A stretch of 64,000 nt of DNA from Codonopsis lanceolata (Eukaryota; Streptophyta; Magnoliopsida; Asterales; Campanulaceae). The stretch spans positions 62,254,744 to 62,318,743 of the forward strand of contig CM028381.1 in assembly GCA_013146195.2 (NCBI GenBank). The letters are read 5' to 3'. The notes beneath the pieces were generated by a model. The model ran no database searches. It was not told the origin of the DNA and saw only the letters and a program-made list of their open reading frames with translations. Below, in pieces: positions 23,446 through 35,892 of this stretch. The translations under genes were made by a program, and so were the position numbers. Numbering within the stretch: the stretch's first letter is position 1; each line of letters begins with the position of its first letter.

Positions 23446-26400
23446 CTTTTCTATTTTTTTAAACTTTTGTTGTTATGTTTGTTTCAGGAAATGTCAACCA
23501 ATACGACTTTAGGATGTCTCTTGGACATGGTATCTCTTAACAACGAACCCTTAAGGCTTGAGCTTATCCATCTTTTAACAACTTCTGGGTTGATTCCTCA
23601 TCTCTCCTTTAACATCAGAACGCACAGTTGCCAGTTGACTGAGGAATTCTTCATGTCCATGGAAGAAAATCCTGCTGACCCCTTCTCGCTTACTGTAACA
23701 ATCAGAGGAGTCCCCATTGTCTTTGACTCAGAAACCATTACAGCTGCTTTTCCTGGATTGTTAGATGATGGTTCAACCATCTACACCATCCCAGAAGAGA
23801 CTCAACAGGCTAGGTGGATCTCTATGAGAGGAGAGGTTCCAGTTGAGGTTGCCTTTGACAGACACAAAAATAGGTTTGCACCTCTTCACTATGCACTGGC
23901 TATAGTCTTGGATAAGTGCCTCTTAATCAAGTCTGCTGGGCATGATAAAATCACAGAGCCTCAATTATTTATGATGGAGGCTATTGTTGAAAATTTTGAG
24001 ATGAACTGGGGTGTTGTTTTGGTGGAATGTGTGAAAGCAAACATAGCCAAGTACAAAGACAATAAGGAATCAGGCAATCCTTGGCTCACTCATCATCTCA
24101 TCATCAATTAGTTACTTCGATTCCTTCCTGCTCTTCAACATCATCTTCTGACCAATGGAGACTTAGGGCCAGTAAGAATCAAAAAATATTTTGGTGCAGA
24201 CATCAAGCGAGCTAATGTATCCAGCCGCTTTGGTCAGGAAATCTCCACAGCTCAAACAAGTCATAGACCTCGAAGGACCAGGACTTAGGCTCTCACTGCA
24301 ACTTCTACCAGTCAACCATCTATTGGTCAGCAAGCTGATGTTGGTTTGCCAGCTGAAGTTGGTCACCAAACTAAAGTTGGTCAGCCAGCTGACATTGGTC
24401 AGTTAGCTGAAGTACAACCAACTGACATCTCTGTGCCTCAAAGAACCAGAAGAAGGAGACTAGCAATAGTTGAAGAAAATGAGCCTACTCAGCCTGCACC
24501 TTCTGCCTCGGTGCCTCCTCTTTCAAAATGACAAAGAAGAAATCCTGATCTGAATCCAGGTAATTTTGTTCCATTTTCTCCAACCCCAGATATTCTGTCA
24601 CTGATCCAGAACCAAACTCTCCTCCTTCCAATCCATTGTCACCCAACACTGCCCCCATCAAATTCTTTCCACCCATTAAAAATCCTACCTTTTATCCCTG
24701 ACATTCCTACTATCAAGCCAATCCTGTCCCCATTCCTCCAAACAGGGTCTTTCCAATTGATCACTTACCATACTTTGTGCAATTCCTTCTTTCTTTTCAT
24801 GAAGAAAACAAAACTGAAATGCCCCCAGTCAATCCCATTAAATACAATTACCACAATCTAAAAAGAAGACCCTATGTTCTATATCCAGCCACTCCCAACT
24901 TATCCCAAGAAGATCTTGTGGCCAATTATGGAAAATACTTTGACCCCTTTCCTCTTCTTTAGAATAGATTCTACTTGTCCAATGATCGTTTTGTTCAGGA
25001 TGAGCTTATCTTTTTGGCTTGGACAATATATAATAAGGTGCATCAACTTCATGCCCTACCTCATGATGACCCCTATCTAGTTGGGAGGGCTGCAGTGCCA
25101 GAAGATGATCAGCTACATCAAGAATGGGAATAACCTTCTGTTGACCCAGCAAACCTGGCAAGAATATAGCGAACAACAAATAAATATGTACAAGATGTTG
25201 TGAATACAGCCAACGAGGCCTACATTGAACTCCATAGACAGATGGCCTCCAATCAAGGAGGAGCTTATATGAGCACAACTTTTCCTGATGCTTCTACCAG
25301 TCAACCTGCTCCTCTCATATCTGAACCTATTCCCTTCTGCTCCTATCTTAGCATCCCCTCCTACTATCCCTTATGATGTTTCTTCAACCTTTTTACCTTC
25401 TTCTACCCCAGCCAAACCTCTACCCACTTTCTCTTCTACCCTGCAATCCATTCTAGTACCCACTTTTGTACAAACAGTTGCAGCCTCATCTTCAGTCCTT
25501 CCAATCTCTGCTCCCATTCCTGTACCAACTGTTGTGTCAGCCATTCCTTTGTCAGCTACTCCCCTCTACCAACTGAATCCCCAGCTGATGTTATTCCTCC
25601 CTCAGCTCCAGCTGACATTGTGATTCCTTCCCCTGAGCCTTCTACTTTTATGGAATCTAATATACCTGCTCACCCAAACCAAGCCTCTCCTCTGCTAATC
25701 TTGCATGACTTATCTCTTCACTCAACTGTTCCCCTGTCAACCAACCTAACTCATGCACTTCAGGCAACTCTAACTATTCATTCTTCAGCTGACGATTCTG
25801 ATCATCAGTCAGATGAAGATACAGCTGAAGAATCTTCCATGGCCTCCTCATCTGACTCCTCAAAATCTACATCTGTGGATGAGTCTCTCCTCACCCCTTC
25901 TTAGTTGGCCTCCAGAAAGGCAAGGAGACAACAGGCCATCATTTATCAGGATCTTCAACAGCCTACTGGGAAGAAGGCTGTTTTCTTTGATGTGTCTCCT
26001 GAGTCAGACCGAACACCTACCTCTCATGCTCCTGGATATCCCTTGTCTACATTATTCCCACCTAACCCTGAAGATGAAGGCATTCAAAACTTTTAGCTCT
26101 TCATGAATGCCCCAGGCTCCTCTCAAACACCAGCCCTGAGCCTGCTCACCCTTCTCCACTTGGCACACTTTCTACTTCAACCAAGTTGGATCTGCTCTAT
26201 GTACATCATCTTCAAATGAAAGCAACTTTTACACATCATACCAATCAGCTTGCCACCCTCCAACAACATGTTGCATCTCTGATTCCCAATCTTACACAGA
26301 TAATCACAATCGAGGTCCAAGCTGCCATTGCTACTGGTGTACCTTGGGAAGCTAATATGAATGATTGTAGATCCATTCTGCTTTATCAACAGGAGTGGGA

Positions 26401-26671
26401 AAATAGAACCTTTAATGCTGAAGCTTCTATGCTTCAAACCATTCAGGAGGAGAAGAAACAGAGAGCAAGAGCTGATACATTCTTGACTGACAACAAGATT
26501 CTCAGACAAAGACTTGGTCTTAAGCCATCTCGGACAGTGACTGAACCTGAAGCTGACAAGGAACCTGAACTTGAAGCTGATGCTGAAAAAGAACAAGAAG
26601 CTGATGTTGGTCCATCAGCTGCTGCTCAAGCTGACAAACCCGCTAAAGGATCCACATCAGCAACTGAATGA
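23395..26671 (+). pseudogene. SIRE env-like ORF, partly open
   Basis: This is the extra ORF after pol in SIRE elements; its true role is unproven. The first block (23395-24111) is open: a hydrophobic leader (about residues 1-30, MVLVLAALSLSLSLSLFL...), then a globular region starting MSTNTTLGCLLDMVSLNNE and containing LHYALAIVLDKCLLIKSAGH. A TAG at 24109 is followed in frame by more of the same domain to about 24285. The middle (24290-25900) is Pro/Ser/Thr-rich, with GQPADIG-like hexapeptide repeats (24325-24420), broken by several frame changes. The end (26186-26671) is open, coiled-coil-like and Glu/Ala-rich, stopping just before the polypurine tract. A 90-nt in-frame intron-like segment (23398-23487) covers the leader. 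Confidence 0.7.
23398..23487 (+). other. Intron-like segment with (CT)n, length 90
   Basis: It begins G|GTACTC after ATG and ends TTTGTTTCAG|GAA. It includes a CT microsatellite (about 23414-23441) and a long pyrimidine tract. Its length is exactly 90 nt and it has no stop, so retention and removal both keep the frame. Removing it joins ATG to GAAATGTCA in frame and deletes the hydrophobic leader. Splicing is a prediction from the sequence only. Confidence 0.4.
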
Positions 26672-26870
26672 ACTGAAGTAAAACTCTCTCTTAAACTCTT
26701 AAACTTTTTAGAACATCAGTTTTACTTGTAGTAGATAATTAATTCCTTTCTGGTTTTTAATTCCCTGTAACATTAATTTATCTCGTATCTGCTTGGCTTA
26801 CTAACACTGTTTTACAGGAATATAAGTTCTTTATAAAATGCTCTCTACTTTAAGTGAATGGTTTTAAGCA

Positions 26871-26883
26871 AATAGGAGGAGAT
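26871..26883 (+). other. SIRE polypurine tract
   Basis: AATAGGAGGAGAT directly precedes the right LTR start TGTTGACTC at 26884, as expected for the second-strand primer of a SIRE element. Confidence 0.85.
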
Positions 26884-27769
26884 TGTTGACTCTTGCCTTG
26901 TTTTAATTTGCTTAAAATCATTCTACTATTTGTCAGCCCAGAACTTAGGAGTTATTATGTATTTTGGTCAGCTTGTAACATAATTCTTTGTCAGTTACTT
27001 TGATCAGCTGACCTTAGTTTTAAAAAGTGTCAACTTCTTTACCTCTTTTACTTAAACATTCCCTAGTACTGACACTTTCTTATTTTGTGTTTTGATAGAT
27101 ATTTTGTACGTTATCTTTCTAACAGGATCCCTGTGATCTTGTGAGAAGATACGCCTATATTTCTTAACGCATTTCAAATTCAAATGTGTTCCTAACAGGC
27201 TGCTCTTCAAGATCTTCTATAAATACCCTCAAGAATCACTTGAATAGATATAGACCTAAAGCATTCACATTCTAAAAGAAATTTTCTTTGTGCCTCAGTT
27301 CTTATAACTTTAGCTAGATATTCTTCACCAATATTTTTTATTTCTAGTTATTGTTTAGACAAACATTGAGTGACTTACTTCATATTCTTTAATCAGTTAG
27401 TTTATCTCACGAGTTTGATTGTTATTCAATCATACTCCATAAACACTGGTCTTTTGTTGTACACTGATCCATTAGAGATCACCTCTATTTTTAATAAAAT
27501 CTGTGCACTTCAAAAATCCAAGTTTGACCAACTTGGTAGTGGACGTAGCAGTTTTATTGTGAACCACTTCAATTTCTCTATTAGTTATTTCTTCAGCTCG
27601 TACAAACTGATCTAACACTTAATTTTTTTTTTAAGGAAGCAGGGCGGCACATGCGGGAATTTATTAAAATAACAAAATATAACAATACAAGAGGGGGACA
27701 ACCAGCCTTACCCGAGCATCGGGGGGACAAAGGAGCCTAACCTCAAAAAAGGCAAAAGCCGACAAACAA

Positions 27770-30700
27770 CTATTTCCTGAAAACAAATAGACCTCTATCA
27801 TCTAAAATCATAGCTCTACGAGCACTATCCGGAAGATCAGATATAGAATGATAAACAATAAACCCCATATGAAGAGAACCACAGAAGGCAAGACGATCAG
27901 CCACTCTATTTTGCTCCCGGAAGACATGAGATAAGACAAAATCACCAAGCAAAGATTGACACTCCTGAATCTTATAAACATAACTACAAGGCACTTGATG
28001 CACGCCTGAAATACCATTAACAGCCACCAAAGACTCCGACTCAACAACAACATTATGTAAACCCAAATTCCTGCATAAACGGAGACCATCTCGAAGAGCC
28101 AAAATTTCTGCAAGCATGTTCGTACCATCACCATAATTACCCGAAAAAGCTGCCACCATAACACCATCAGGACGACGAATAACGCCGCCTCCCGAACATC
28201 TCCCTTGCACAGCTGAGCCATCAGTATTAAGTTTCATGCAACCCAAAGCAGGAGCCTCCCAACGCAACCATTGCCCACGATGAACTCCTACCCTTTTAAT
28301 GTCAAGATGCAAACCTTGAACGGCAAGAGTATCAAAGTGAGACATTCTAACCTTTGGCTGGAAGAGGAACATCACCTCTTGAATGCCTTTCATAATCTTG
28401 ACGCATATAGTAGCAATAGACATTTCAACATTATCAAAATGAGCCGAGCATCGCGCCTTCCAAATCTCCCAACATGTATACATACAAATACTAACTTTAC
28501 ACGCACCCGCCTGACCTCAAATAGATGTAGTAGTGATCCATGAATTGATTAGATGTTCAATAGACACATACCGATCTATCAGGTTAAAAAACTGAGCAAA
28601 ACGACTCCACAGGCCTCTAGCAATATTCGAGTGAAGAATAAGATGCTCTAAAGACTCTTGAGCGGGCTGCCTGCAACACCGGCATTTAGAAACGATCTGA
28701 ATCTTATAACGATGCAGAACAAGGTCCACTGGAAGACCACGATACATAAGCTTCCACATGAAACCACTCAAACGTGTAGGAATCCAGGATTGCCAAAACT
28801 TGCTAGCCCATGCCAACTTCGGCCACTGATGCCGAATAACCCTCCAGTACAGCGCCGACGAAAATGTACCTTCTTTTGATAGAGTAAAAATCTGTTTATC
28901 TTCTGCATTATCATCCAAACTCACATTACTAACATCTTCATGAAGCCTGGATGGAATCAAAGGCAGCAACTCCTGGAGAATAGAAACAGCCTCTCGCACA
29001 GTCAAATTAGAATCAATAGGTCGCGGTCCATACAGAACAGTGCCGCACTAGTTTGTAGTCCAAAAAGAGATATCACCTCGACCCACAATCCATCTACTAT
29101 GATCTATCAATCTAGGCATATGGTCCATAACAGCTTTCCAAACATGGGACGAAGAAGCAGGCAATATAAAACCATTATCAGAACCATATTTACCGCGAAC
29201 AAATCGAGCCCAAAGAGTTTTGCCTTGTAGAGCATTCCATGCTAGTTTAGCGTGCAAGGAACCCATAACCTCCGTAAAAGGATGAATACCAAGGCCCCCT
29301 TCCTTAATTGGCCGACACACATGATCCCACGCAATCCAATGAGCCCGATTTTCCCCTTCCGAGCTCCAAAGGAAATTCGCCATATGTTTTTCCAATCGAC
29401 AAATGAATTTTTTTAGGAGTTTGAAGGCAGCCAACGCATAAACCGGAATGCTACAAAGCACCGATTTAAGGAGAACAATTTTTGCACCAAACGATAACAA
29501 TCTAGCCTTCCACCCACTAATTCGAGAAAGAAACCTCTTTTCAACATCTTCAAAATATTCCAGCTTAGCCCGACCTTTAAAAAGTGGAAGCCCCAAATAT
29601 TTTAGCGGTAAACTGCGTTGTTTGCATCCCGACCATTGCTCGATCCTCTGGATTTTCCTCCTTGTATAATGCCGCGAAGTGACAAAACCACTCTTCTCAA
29701 AATTTATGAGTTGCCCAGAAGCTTTTTCATACTCTTCAATAACACCTCGAAGGCCTAGAATCGAGCGCTTACTGCCATTACAAAAAATTAGCATATCATC
29801 CGCATAAAGTAGATAAGAAACGATGATATCACCAAAACCATGTCGATAAGGCCCAATCTTTCTATCTGTAACAGCCCTATTAAGATTATAGCTAAGGATC
29901 TCCTGAGCCATAACAAACAAAAGGGGAGATAAAGGATCACCTTGCCTAACACCTCGAGACGACTGAAAAAAGCTGAAGGAATCCCCATTAATACGAATAG
30001 AATACCAAATATTACTTATCATCCGATACACCAAATCACAGTTATCATCATCAAAGCCAAAAGCTTTCAGCGCACGTAACAAAAAACTCCATTCCAGACG
30101 GTCATAAGCTTTCGACATATCAAATTTGAAGACCACATTCCCACCATGAGACTTCTGATCAATCCGTTGAATTAATTCATGGGCCAAAGCAATATTATCC
30201 TGTATATTCCTGCCTTTGACGAAGCCAGCCTGCTCCAATGATATGATAGACGGAAGCACAGTAGCAATCCGAGAGGCCAATATCCGAGATATAATCTTGC
30301 ATGAAAAATTACATAGGCTAATCGGACGAAGATCACCCAGACTGCTAGGCTTGTCAACTTTCGGAATTAAAATGACAGTAGTAGAAGAAATACCTCTAGG
30401 TAACATCCCTCCCTTAAAATAATCCTGAACCGCTGCAATAACATCGTGCTTGATAACTTCCCAACACCCTTGAAAAAACCAGCCAGTGAAACCGACAGAC
30501 CCAGGGGCACTATTAGGGTTCAAATCTTTAACTGCATTCCAAATTTCCTCTTCAGTAGGTAATCTCTTCAAAAAGTCATTATCCTGTCTACCAATTGATC
30601 GAGCGAACTGATGAAACAAATCTTCCTTAATAGTTGGTCTTGTCGATGTGAAGAGATTGGAAAAATAAAGGACAGCCATATCTCCAATACGCCTATTCTC

Positions 30701-31852
30701 CGTGCACCAACTGCCATCATCCAACTTGATTTTGATTGCATTATAATTATTCCTATTCTTAACACAAGCATGAAAATAAGAGGTATTCCTATCTCCGTCA
30801 GAAAGCCAAGATGCTCTAGCCTTTTGCTGAGCCAACTCAACAGACCAAGCGGTAGCCCGACATAACTGTTGTTGAGTGTTCTCAAGTAAACTCGCCACAT
30901 TAGCATCCCAAGAGTTCTGAAGGCTGAGGTCTAAACGCAAAACATCGTCCTGAAGACCATCAATCATGCGGTTTATATTGCCAAAAACCTCCCAATTCCA
31001 TTTACGCAAACTAGAGCGAAGATGATGAAGCTTTTTATGCAAGATATCCAACGCTGAACCAGAATAATAAACAACCCATTGACCCTTAACAAATTCCAAA
31101 AAGTCGCTATGATCAAGCCAAAAACGTTGAAAACGAAAACCACCATTCTTCTTTGTTTTATGAGATAGCTCTACCAAAAGAGGAGAGTGATCAGAAGATA
31201 CTCTACTTAAATGTCGCACCTTGAGATCGGGCAGCATGGCCTTGTAATACCCATTGATCAAAACTCTGTCGAGACGCTGCCAAATCCGGGCTAAACCATC
31301 TTGATTATTACACCATGTGAAAATACTACCCTCATACCCCGCATCAGCTAAACCAGCCTGCTGCATAAAGACATTAAAATCATTAATACTAGGGAAATCG
31401 CAAGGAGCCCCGCCCAACTTCTCATTTGATTGCGCTATGATATTAAAGTCGCCCCAAACAATCCACGGTTCTGAATATGAAGCAGCAATATCATTCAAAT
31501 CTGTCCATAGATCCTGCCGAGCATTACGATTACACTTAGCGTACACAAAAGAAGCGATAACTAAGGTACCATTCTCCAAAACCAAACGGACAGTCACATG
31601 TTGATTCGACATAGCAATCCTGTTAACCTGAATTTTATTATTCCAGAAAAGCCAAATATGGGAATTAATAGGATTCCCATGCAAGCTGAACTGAAACTTC
31701 AAACGTTTAGCAATTTTAACCATTCTACGACCAACTAATTTGGGTTCCAAAATACAACATAAGTTAGGCCTATGTTGCCTAATCAGAGTCTTTAAATAAT
31801 CAACAGTATCTGAGTTTCCAATGCCTCTAGCATTCCAAATAAGAGCCGCCAT
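27770..31852 (-). pseudogene. LINE ORF2: endonuclease, RT, zf-RVT, RNase H
   Basis: One 4083-nt frame encodes the enzyme that nicks target DNA and reverse-transcribes the LINE RNA. Endonuclease: residues 1-230 (LIWNARGIGN, SSDHSPLLVEL). RT: about 440-720 (GFVKGRNIQDNIALAHELIQ, FKFDMSKAYDRLEW, RGVRQGDPLSPLLF, catalytic YADDMLIF). The zinc-binding zf-RVT domain (WKLMYRGLPVD, CRCCRQPAQESLEHL) and a C-terminal RNase H (KLNTDGSAVQG) follow. Two in-frame stops interrupt it: TAG at about 29048 (family Trp, TGG to TAG) and TGA at about 28517 (likely CGA to TGA). Both fit C-to-T change at methylated sites. Confidence 0.93.
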
Positions 31853-31864
31853 AGGAAAAAAAAA

Positions 31865-33635
31865 TTAAGATGATGAATGATAAACCTGTTTAGAGGCTCT
31901 AGTTCCCCGTTTATTTTGTTGCAAATACTTCTTACGCTTCATCTTCTTGTTAAGCTTATTCACTTGTTTTCTAAAGACTTCTGTTTTCTCCGGAGAGGCC
32001 GGAAAATCACGACAATCATCCATAGAAGCCGATCTAGTAATCTTCGGCCTATGTTTCTTTGTGTACTCATCCGCGGACTTAGTAACAGAAGAAACTAATT
32101 CATCTTCAAACATATCTTCCAGATCTGCCAATGCCGCAAAGGAGTTGCAAAACAGCCCATCATTACTCACATTCACACCTACGTCCGCATTACGATCCTT
32201 AGCGTCCTTAGTTTCAGTGTTAACCCCATCGTGTACAGGCTTACCATTACCGTCTAACTGAATCTGAGCCTCTCCGACATTGCTTTCATTATTGTTATTA
32301 CCATAACCATCTCCTTTATCAACCACATTGGGGATCTCCTGTTCAGGCATCGAAGGAACTGTGGCCTTACAACCCATGTCACTAGGCTCGTTTGGCTTCA
32401 CGTTATGCCCTATATCATCCTTTGCATGATCGTCCATAACGCCTGCATTAATATTTGAACCCTCATTATTACTCTCCTTATTTGGGCTTGGTTCAACCCT
32501 AGTAGATTTTTCCTGTGATTCTTTCCCTTGCCCTTTCGGGCTATCCGTACTATCAACCGTCTCCACCTCTCGGGGCATACCATTAACATCCTTAGAGTTC
32601 GATCCCGAAGCCTTCAATTGAACTGGCTGTGCCACTGGTTGCCAAACCTTTTGTTGAGGCTTGAGCCCCACGTGACTAAATCCTTGATTACCACCATTAA
32701 TATCATTATTTTCATTAGATTTGGTCGGCTGCCCATCAGAAGACTTCTCTTTACCCTTGTTGACATTAGGTGTTGGCACAAACCTTTTCTTGCGACAATT
32801 GTCCTCGACATGTCCAAGCAAGCCACAACCCTCACAAAAAGCAATATTACCTTCAAAATTAATTGACTGCCAGAAACCTTCCTCCTTTGATGTACCCAAC
32901 CATACCCTTTGGGGTAAAATCAATGAGACGTCCACCTCTACACAAATGCGAGCGTACATCGGATGAGATAAAGCCAAAGTCCTGTCATCTCACATCTGCT
33001 CGTAAAAAATTCCCAAACGAATTCCCGATTCGTTGAAGATACGACGGCGTAAAAAACGAAAGGGGAAGCTGATACAAACGAACCCACACAGCTACAAACG
33101 TACTATCCTTCTTGAACACAAAATCCGGCGACCATTGAAAGGACCGATACATGCAGTTCTGTATCATATAAGATTCCTTCGATAAGGCACGAATCAGGTC
33201 TTCGTTAGAGGCCAGATGAACCATGACATGTCTTGGATCAAGCAACCCAACAATAAACTCCCCAGTCAGACCCCATGATTTTTCAATATGCGTTTGTATA
33301 GCTTGGATTGATGGACGACCAACTGAGAACTTAAGAATCAGTGTATTTTGGAATTGCTTGGCTGCCGCCTCCAACTCAATAGGAGTAAATAAACAACCCG
33401 GTTCATTATCGATTGAAACCGAAGCTCGATTTGGAAGAGGTAGGTCCTTCAACGCACAAGCACGTCTAGGGTTTTGACATTTAACCGATGCCTCTTTAGC
33501 CGCTGCAGCCGCATAAGATAACCCTTCACCATGCGGTTTAGGGACAGTTGGATTGGAAGACGAAGGGGGATCACTAGGTTTGGGGGGAACCGCCGATGCA
33601 TCCCCAGAGTGGTCGGTATCCGGCGGCATAGCCAC
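31865..33635 (-). pseudogene. LINE ORF1: DUF4283 and CCHC knuckle
   Basis: This is the RNA-binding partner of ORF2. Starting at 33635 (ATGGCTATGCCGCCGG, with another ATG just inside), it has a Pro/Ser-rich N-terminus. The DUF4283 domain follows (LILKFSVGRPSIQAI, GLLDPRHVMVHL, FQWSPDFVF). Then a frameshift of about seven inserted bases near 32985-32977 precedes YARICVEVDVS and the knuckle CEGCGLLGHVEDNC (CX2CX4HX4C). A long polar low-complexity tail ends in a basic stretch (KLNKKMKRKKYLQQNKRG). The stop at 31865-31867 is 12 nt before the ORF2 ATG, the usual L1 dicistronic layout. Confidence 0.88.
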
Positions 33636-34040
33636 CGAAACCTAATTGTCAAGAAAGAATAGAGAGAGAAAGTTAGAGAGAGAAATTTTTATATGGCAGA
33701 CAAATAATTTCTGATCTAACACTTAAGAACTCTTGATCTACTTAAGTGTTAGTCAGTTGCTTACATAGATCGTTTACTTAGTTATTTTGATAAATTGTTC
33801 TTCAGCTCTTTCTTTACCTTTAGTGATCTATTTTCAAAAGAAAATAAATTGTGTCAACCAGCTGACCAATTTCCTATTTCTTGTCATCTTCTTTGATACC
33901 TCAGCCATCTGACCATATCAGCTGACTGACAAAGTTACATTTTTCGCTGCAAACTTTTAAAGCTTTTCAAGACTACCCCCAATGTTTTTAAAAGGCTATT
34001 CACCCCCCTCTAGCCTCGTCAGTTTCCAACCGGACTTACA

Positions 34041-35662
34041 CCTATAATGCAGGATCAGAGGACTGGAAGGTAGCAATTTAGCATCAAAACTAATTTAATC
34101 AATTACATAGCCTCATGCATAAAATCTTTAAGCCTGCAGCTCACTTAGCCAAAGCTTCATCTCACATATGTGGATCTTTTTACAGGAATATGAGACATTT
34201 GCTCAAAATATTTTTGAGTTAGATAATAAGGGTCTGAAGTCCATTTAAGGTCAACTTGATCCAATGTAATAATTGGTTCTGAAACTTGATTTTCTAGCAT
34301 TTTTTTGGCTAAATTCCTCACCTTCAACTAAGGCTTATTTAGTTATTCTTTGATAAAAAGATGATTCAATAAGGATAATTTGGGTTATAATTCGAAGCAT
34401 AACTGATGACAGACACCAGAGGGTTCTTGTTTTTATAATGGGGTGTTGTTTACAAATCCTTCTCATAGACATGTTGATTGAAGCAGTAACAATATGTCCT
34501 ACTACCATAAAAGTCAATCCAGGTTTTGTATTCTACATCTCAATCATTCTCACTCCAACCATTCATTAAATTCCCTTCCAGAGAGGGCATTCCTAAAATG
34601 GACCTTTCTCAAAATAGACATAGACCTGGGTTCTTAAGTCAACGTCAATTTGTCATGTTGCAATATATGTTCAATCATATTATTAATCCACCCATTTTCT
34701 TTTAGATAAGTGCGATTCTATTTTAGTATCATCTATGAACCAGAACTTCTAGAGCTTGTCCTTCCGCCCCCCCAAGACCATAACCCATCCAAATGACTGT
34801 CGTCTTGAACCAAAAACATCTCAATAGTCCACAACAGTGGTGGAGAAATCCAAGAAACATCAACTCTAAACTCTCTTATGCGCATCATCTATTATACATC
34901 TCTCTTGATTTATCCTTTCCTTACAAACAAACAAGATAAGTTTTTTTTTTTAACAACAAACATCCCTCCAACAAACAAAACATGATAAGTATAAGTTAAA
35001 CTGATGCAGTAAACACCAAAAAGCAAGAGTATAGAACTTTAGAAATGATGAATTGAACCAAAAATATCTCAAAAGTCCCCAACAGTGGTGGAGAAATCCA
35101 AGAAACATCAACTCTAAACTCTCTGATGTATCATCTATCATATATCTCTTTTGATTTATCCTTTCCTTACAAACAAACATGATGAGTTTTTTTTTTTTTT
35201 TGAACAACAAACATCCCTCCAACAAACAAAACAAGATAAGTATAAGTTAAACTGATGCAATAAACATCAAAAACCAAGAGTATAGAACTTTTAGAAATGA
35301 TGAATATACATCAGTATGTAATCAATTAAAATGATGAAATATACAAAAACTTGAGTCAAAGTGCCTAGGGATAATTAGAACTGAATAACAATTAAAAAGA
35401 AGAAGAAGATACCTGAAACAACGAATTGGGGAAGCCTTCGGGTTCTCGAATAGTGTCTGTTCTCCTACAAATGTTGACTGGGCGGAGTGGGTAATGCTCT
35501 CCTTGAACAAATGGAAATAATTAGATGTACAATACAGCTCAGTCAATCGGCTATCTGGTGGTCGAGATTAATTTCGGCTACAAGATCCAACGGTGATAGG
35601 TTAGTTACAAATAACCCCCCTTAACTATGGGTCAAGTTCGAATTGTACCCCTCAACACAAAG
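34041..35662. other. Host sequence between the two copia elements
   Basis: It continues the tandem repeat of 17354-17857, then AT-rich non-coding sequence. A 248-bp tandem duplication occupies 34807-35305 (units start GAACCAAAAAYATCTC). On the minus strand about 35590-35413 is open and ends TTTCAG|GTATCT, a good splice donor, so it could be a leader exon or part of the P450 3' region. I recognise no protein. Confidence 0.55.
34807..35305. repeat. Two-copy tandem repeat, period 248 bp
   Basis: The unit at 34807-35054 is repeated at 35055-35305 with few differences. Both contain AACAGTGGTGGAGAAATCC and a homopolymer T run of about 12-15. It is a simple local duplication. Confidence 0.85.
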
Positions 35663-35892
35663 GAATATGTTCAAATACAGAATTGAATGAATCATGTTGT
35701 TGGGTAATTGGAATTTACAGATTAAGTAATTCCTTGTATTGAAGAATTTTGAGAAAAAAAATTGGTCTTCTCTGTATTGAACAAAGCTATATATAAAAAT
35801 AGTAACTAACCTAACAGACTCCAATAAGAAGAAAGATTAAAGAAATAACACTCGCTACCCCTTAACTTAAGTAGACACAAATAATTAGGAGC

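Larger units (their letters stand above)
27623..33710 (-). mobile_element. Full-length L1-type LINE
   Basis: This 6088-bp non-LTR retrotransposon is flanked by a perfect 16-bp TSD, CTGATCTAACACTTAA, at 27607-27622 and 33711-33726. The poly(A) tail is the T10 run at 27623-27632. The 5' end near 33710 carries an AG-rich leader. It encodes ORF1 (33635-31865) and ORF2 (31852-27770). Only three coding lesions are visible (one frameshift in ORF1, two nonsense codons in ORF2), so it is fairly young but no longer autonomous. The insertion site lies inside the SIRE right LTR. Confidence 0.95.
17858..34040 (+). mobile_element. SIRE-type Ty1/copia element with nested insertions
   Basis: The LTRs begin TGTTGA and end ...GGACTTACA. 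The 5-bp TSD CCTAT is at 17853-17857 and 34041-34045. The left LTR (17858 to about 22055) contains a 3.16-kb solo LTR. The right LTR (26884-34040) contains a LINE. Without these the LTRs are about 1.04-1.05 kb, agreeing with the solo copy at 40549-41576. The internal part keeps only the RT C-terminus/RNase H and a long env-like region. The last bases of the left LTR, PBS, gag, protease, integrase and most RT are deleted at a junction near 22055. The env-like ORF after pol and FXXLXGELGML ending place it in SIRE/Maximus. Confidence 0.9.
26884..34040 (+). repeat. SIRE right LTR, interrupted by a LINE
   Basis: It starts TGTTGACTCTTGCC and ends CGGACTTACA, followed by TSD CCTAT. The LINE and its extra TSD (6104 bp together) split it. 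The remaining LTR length is about 1053 bp, close to the other two copies. Confidence 0.9.
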
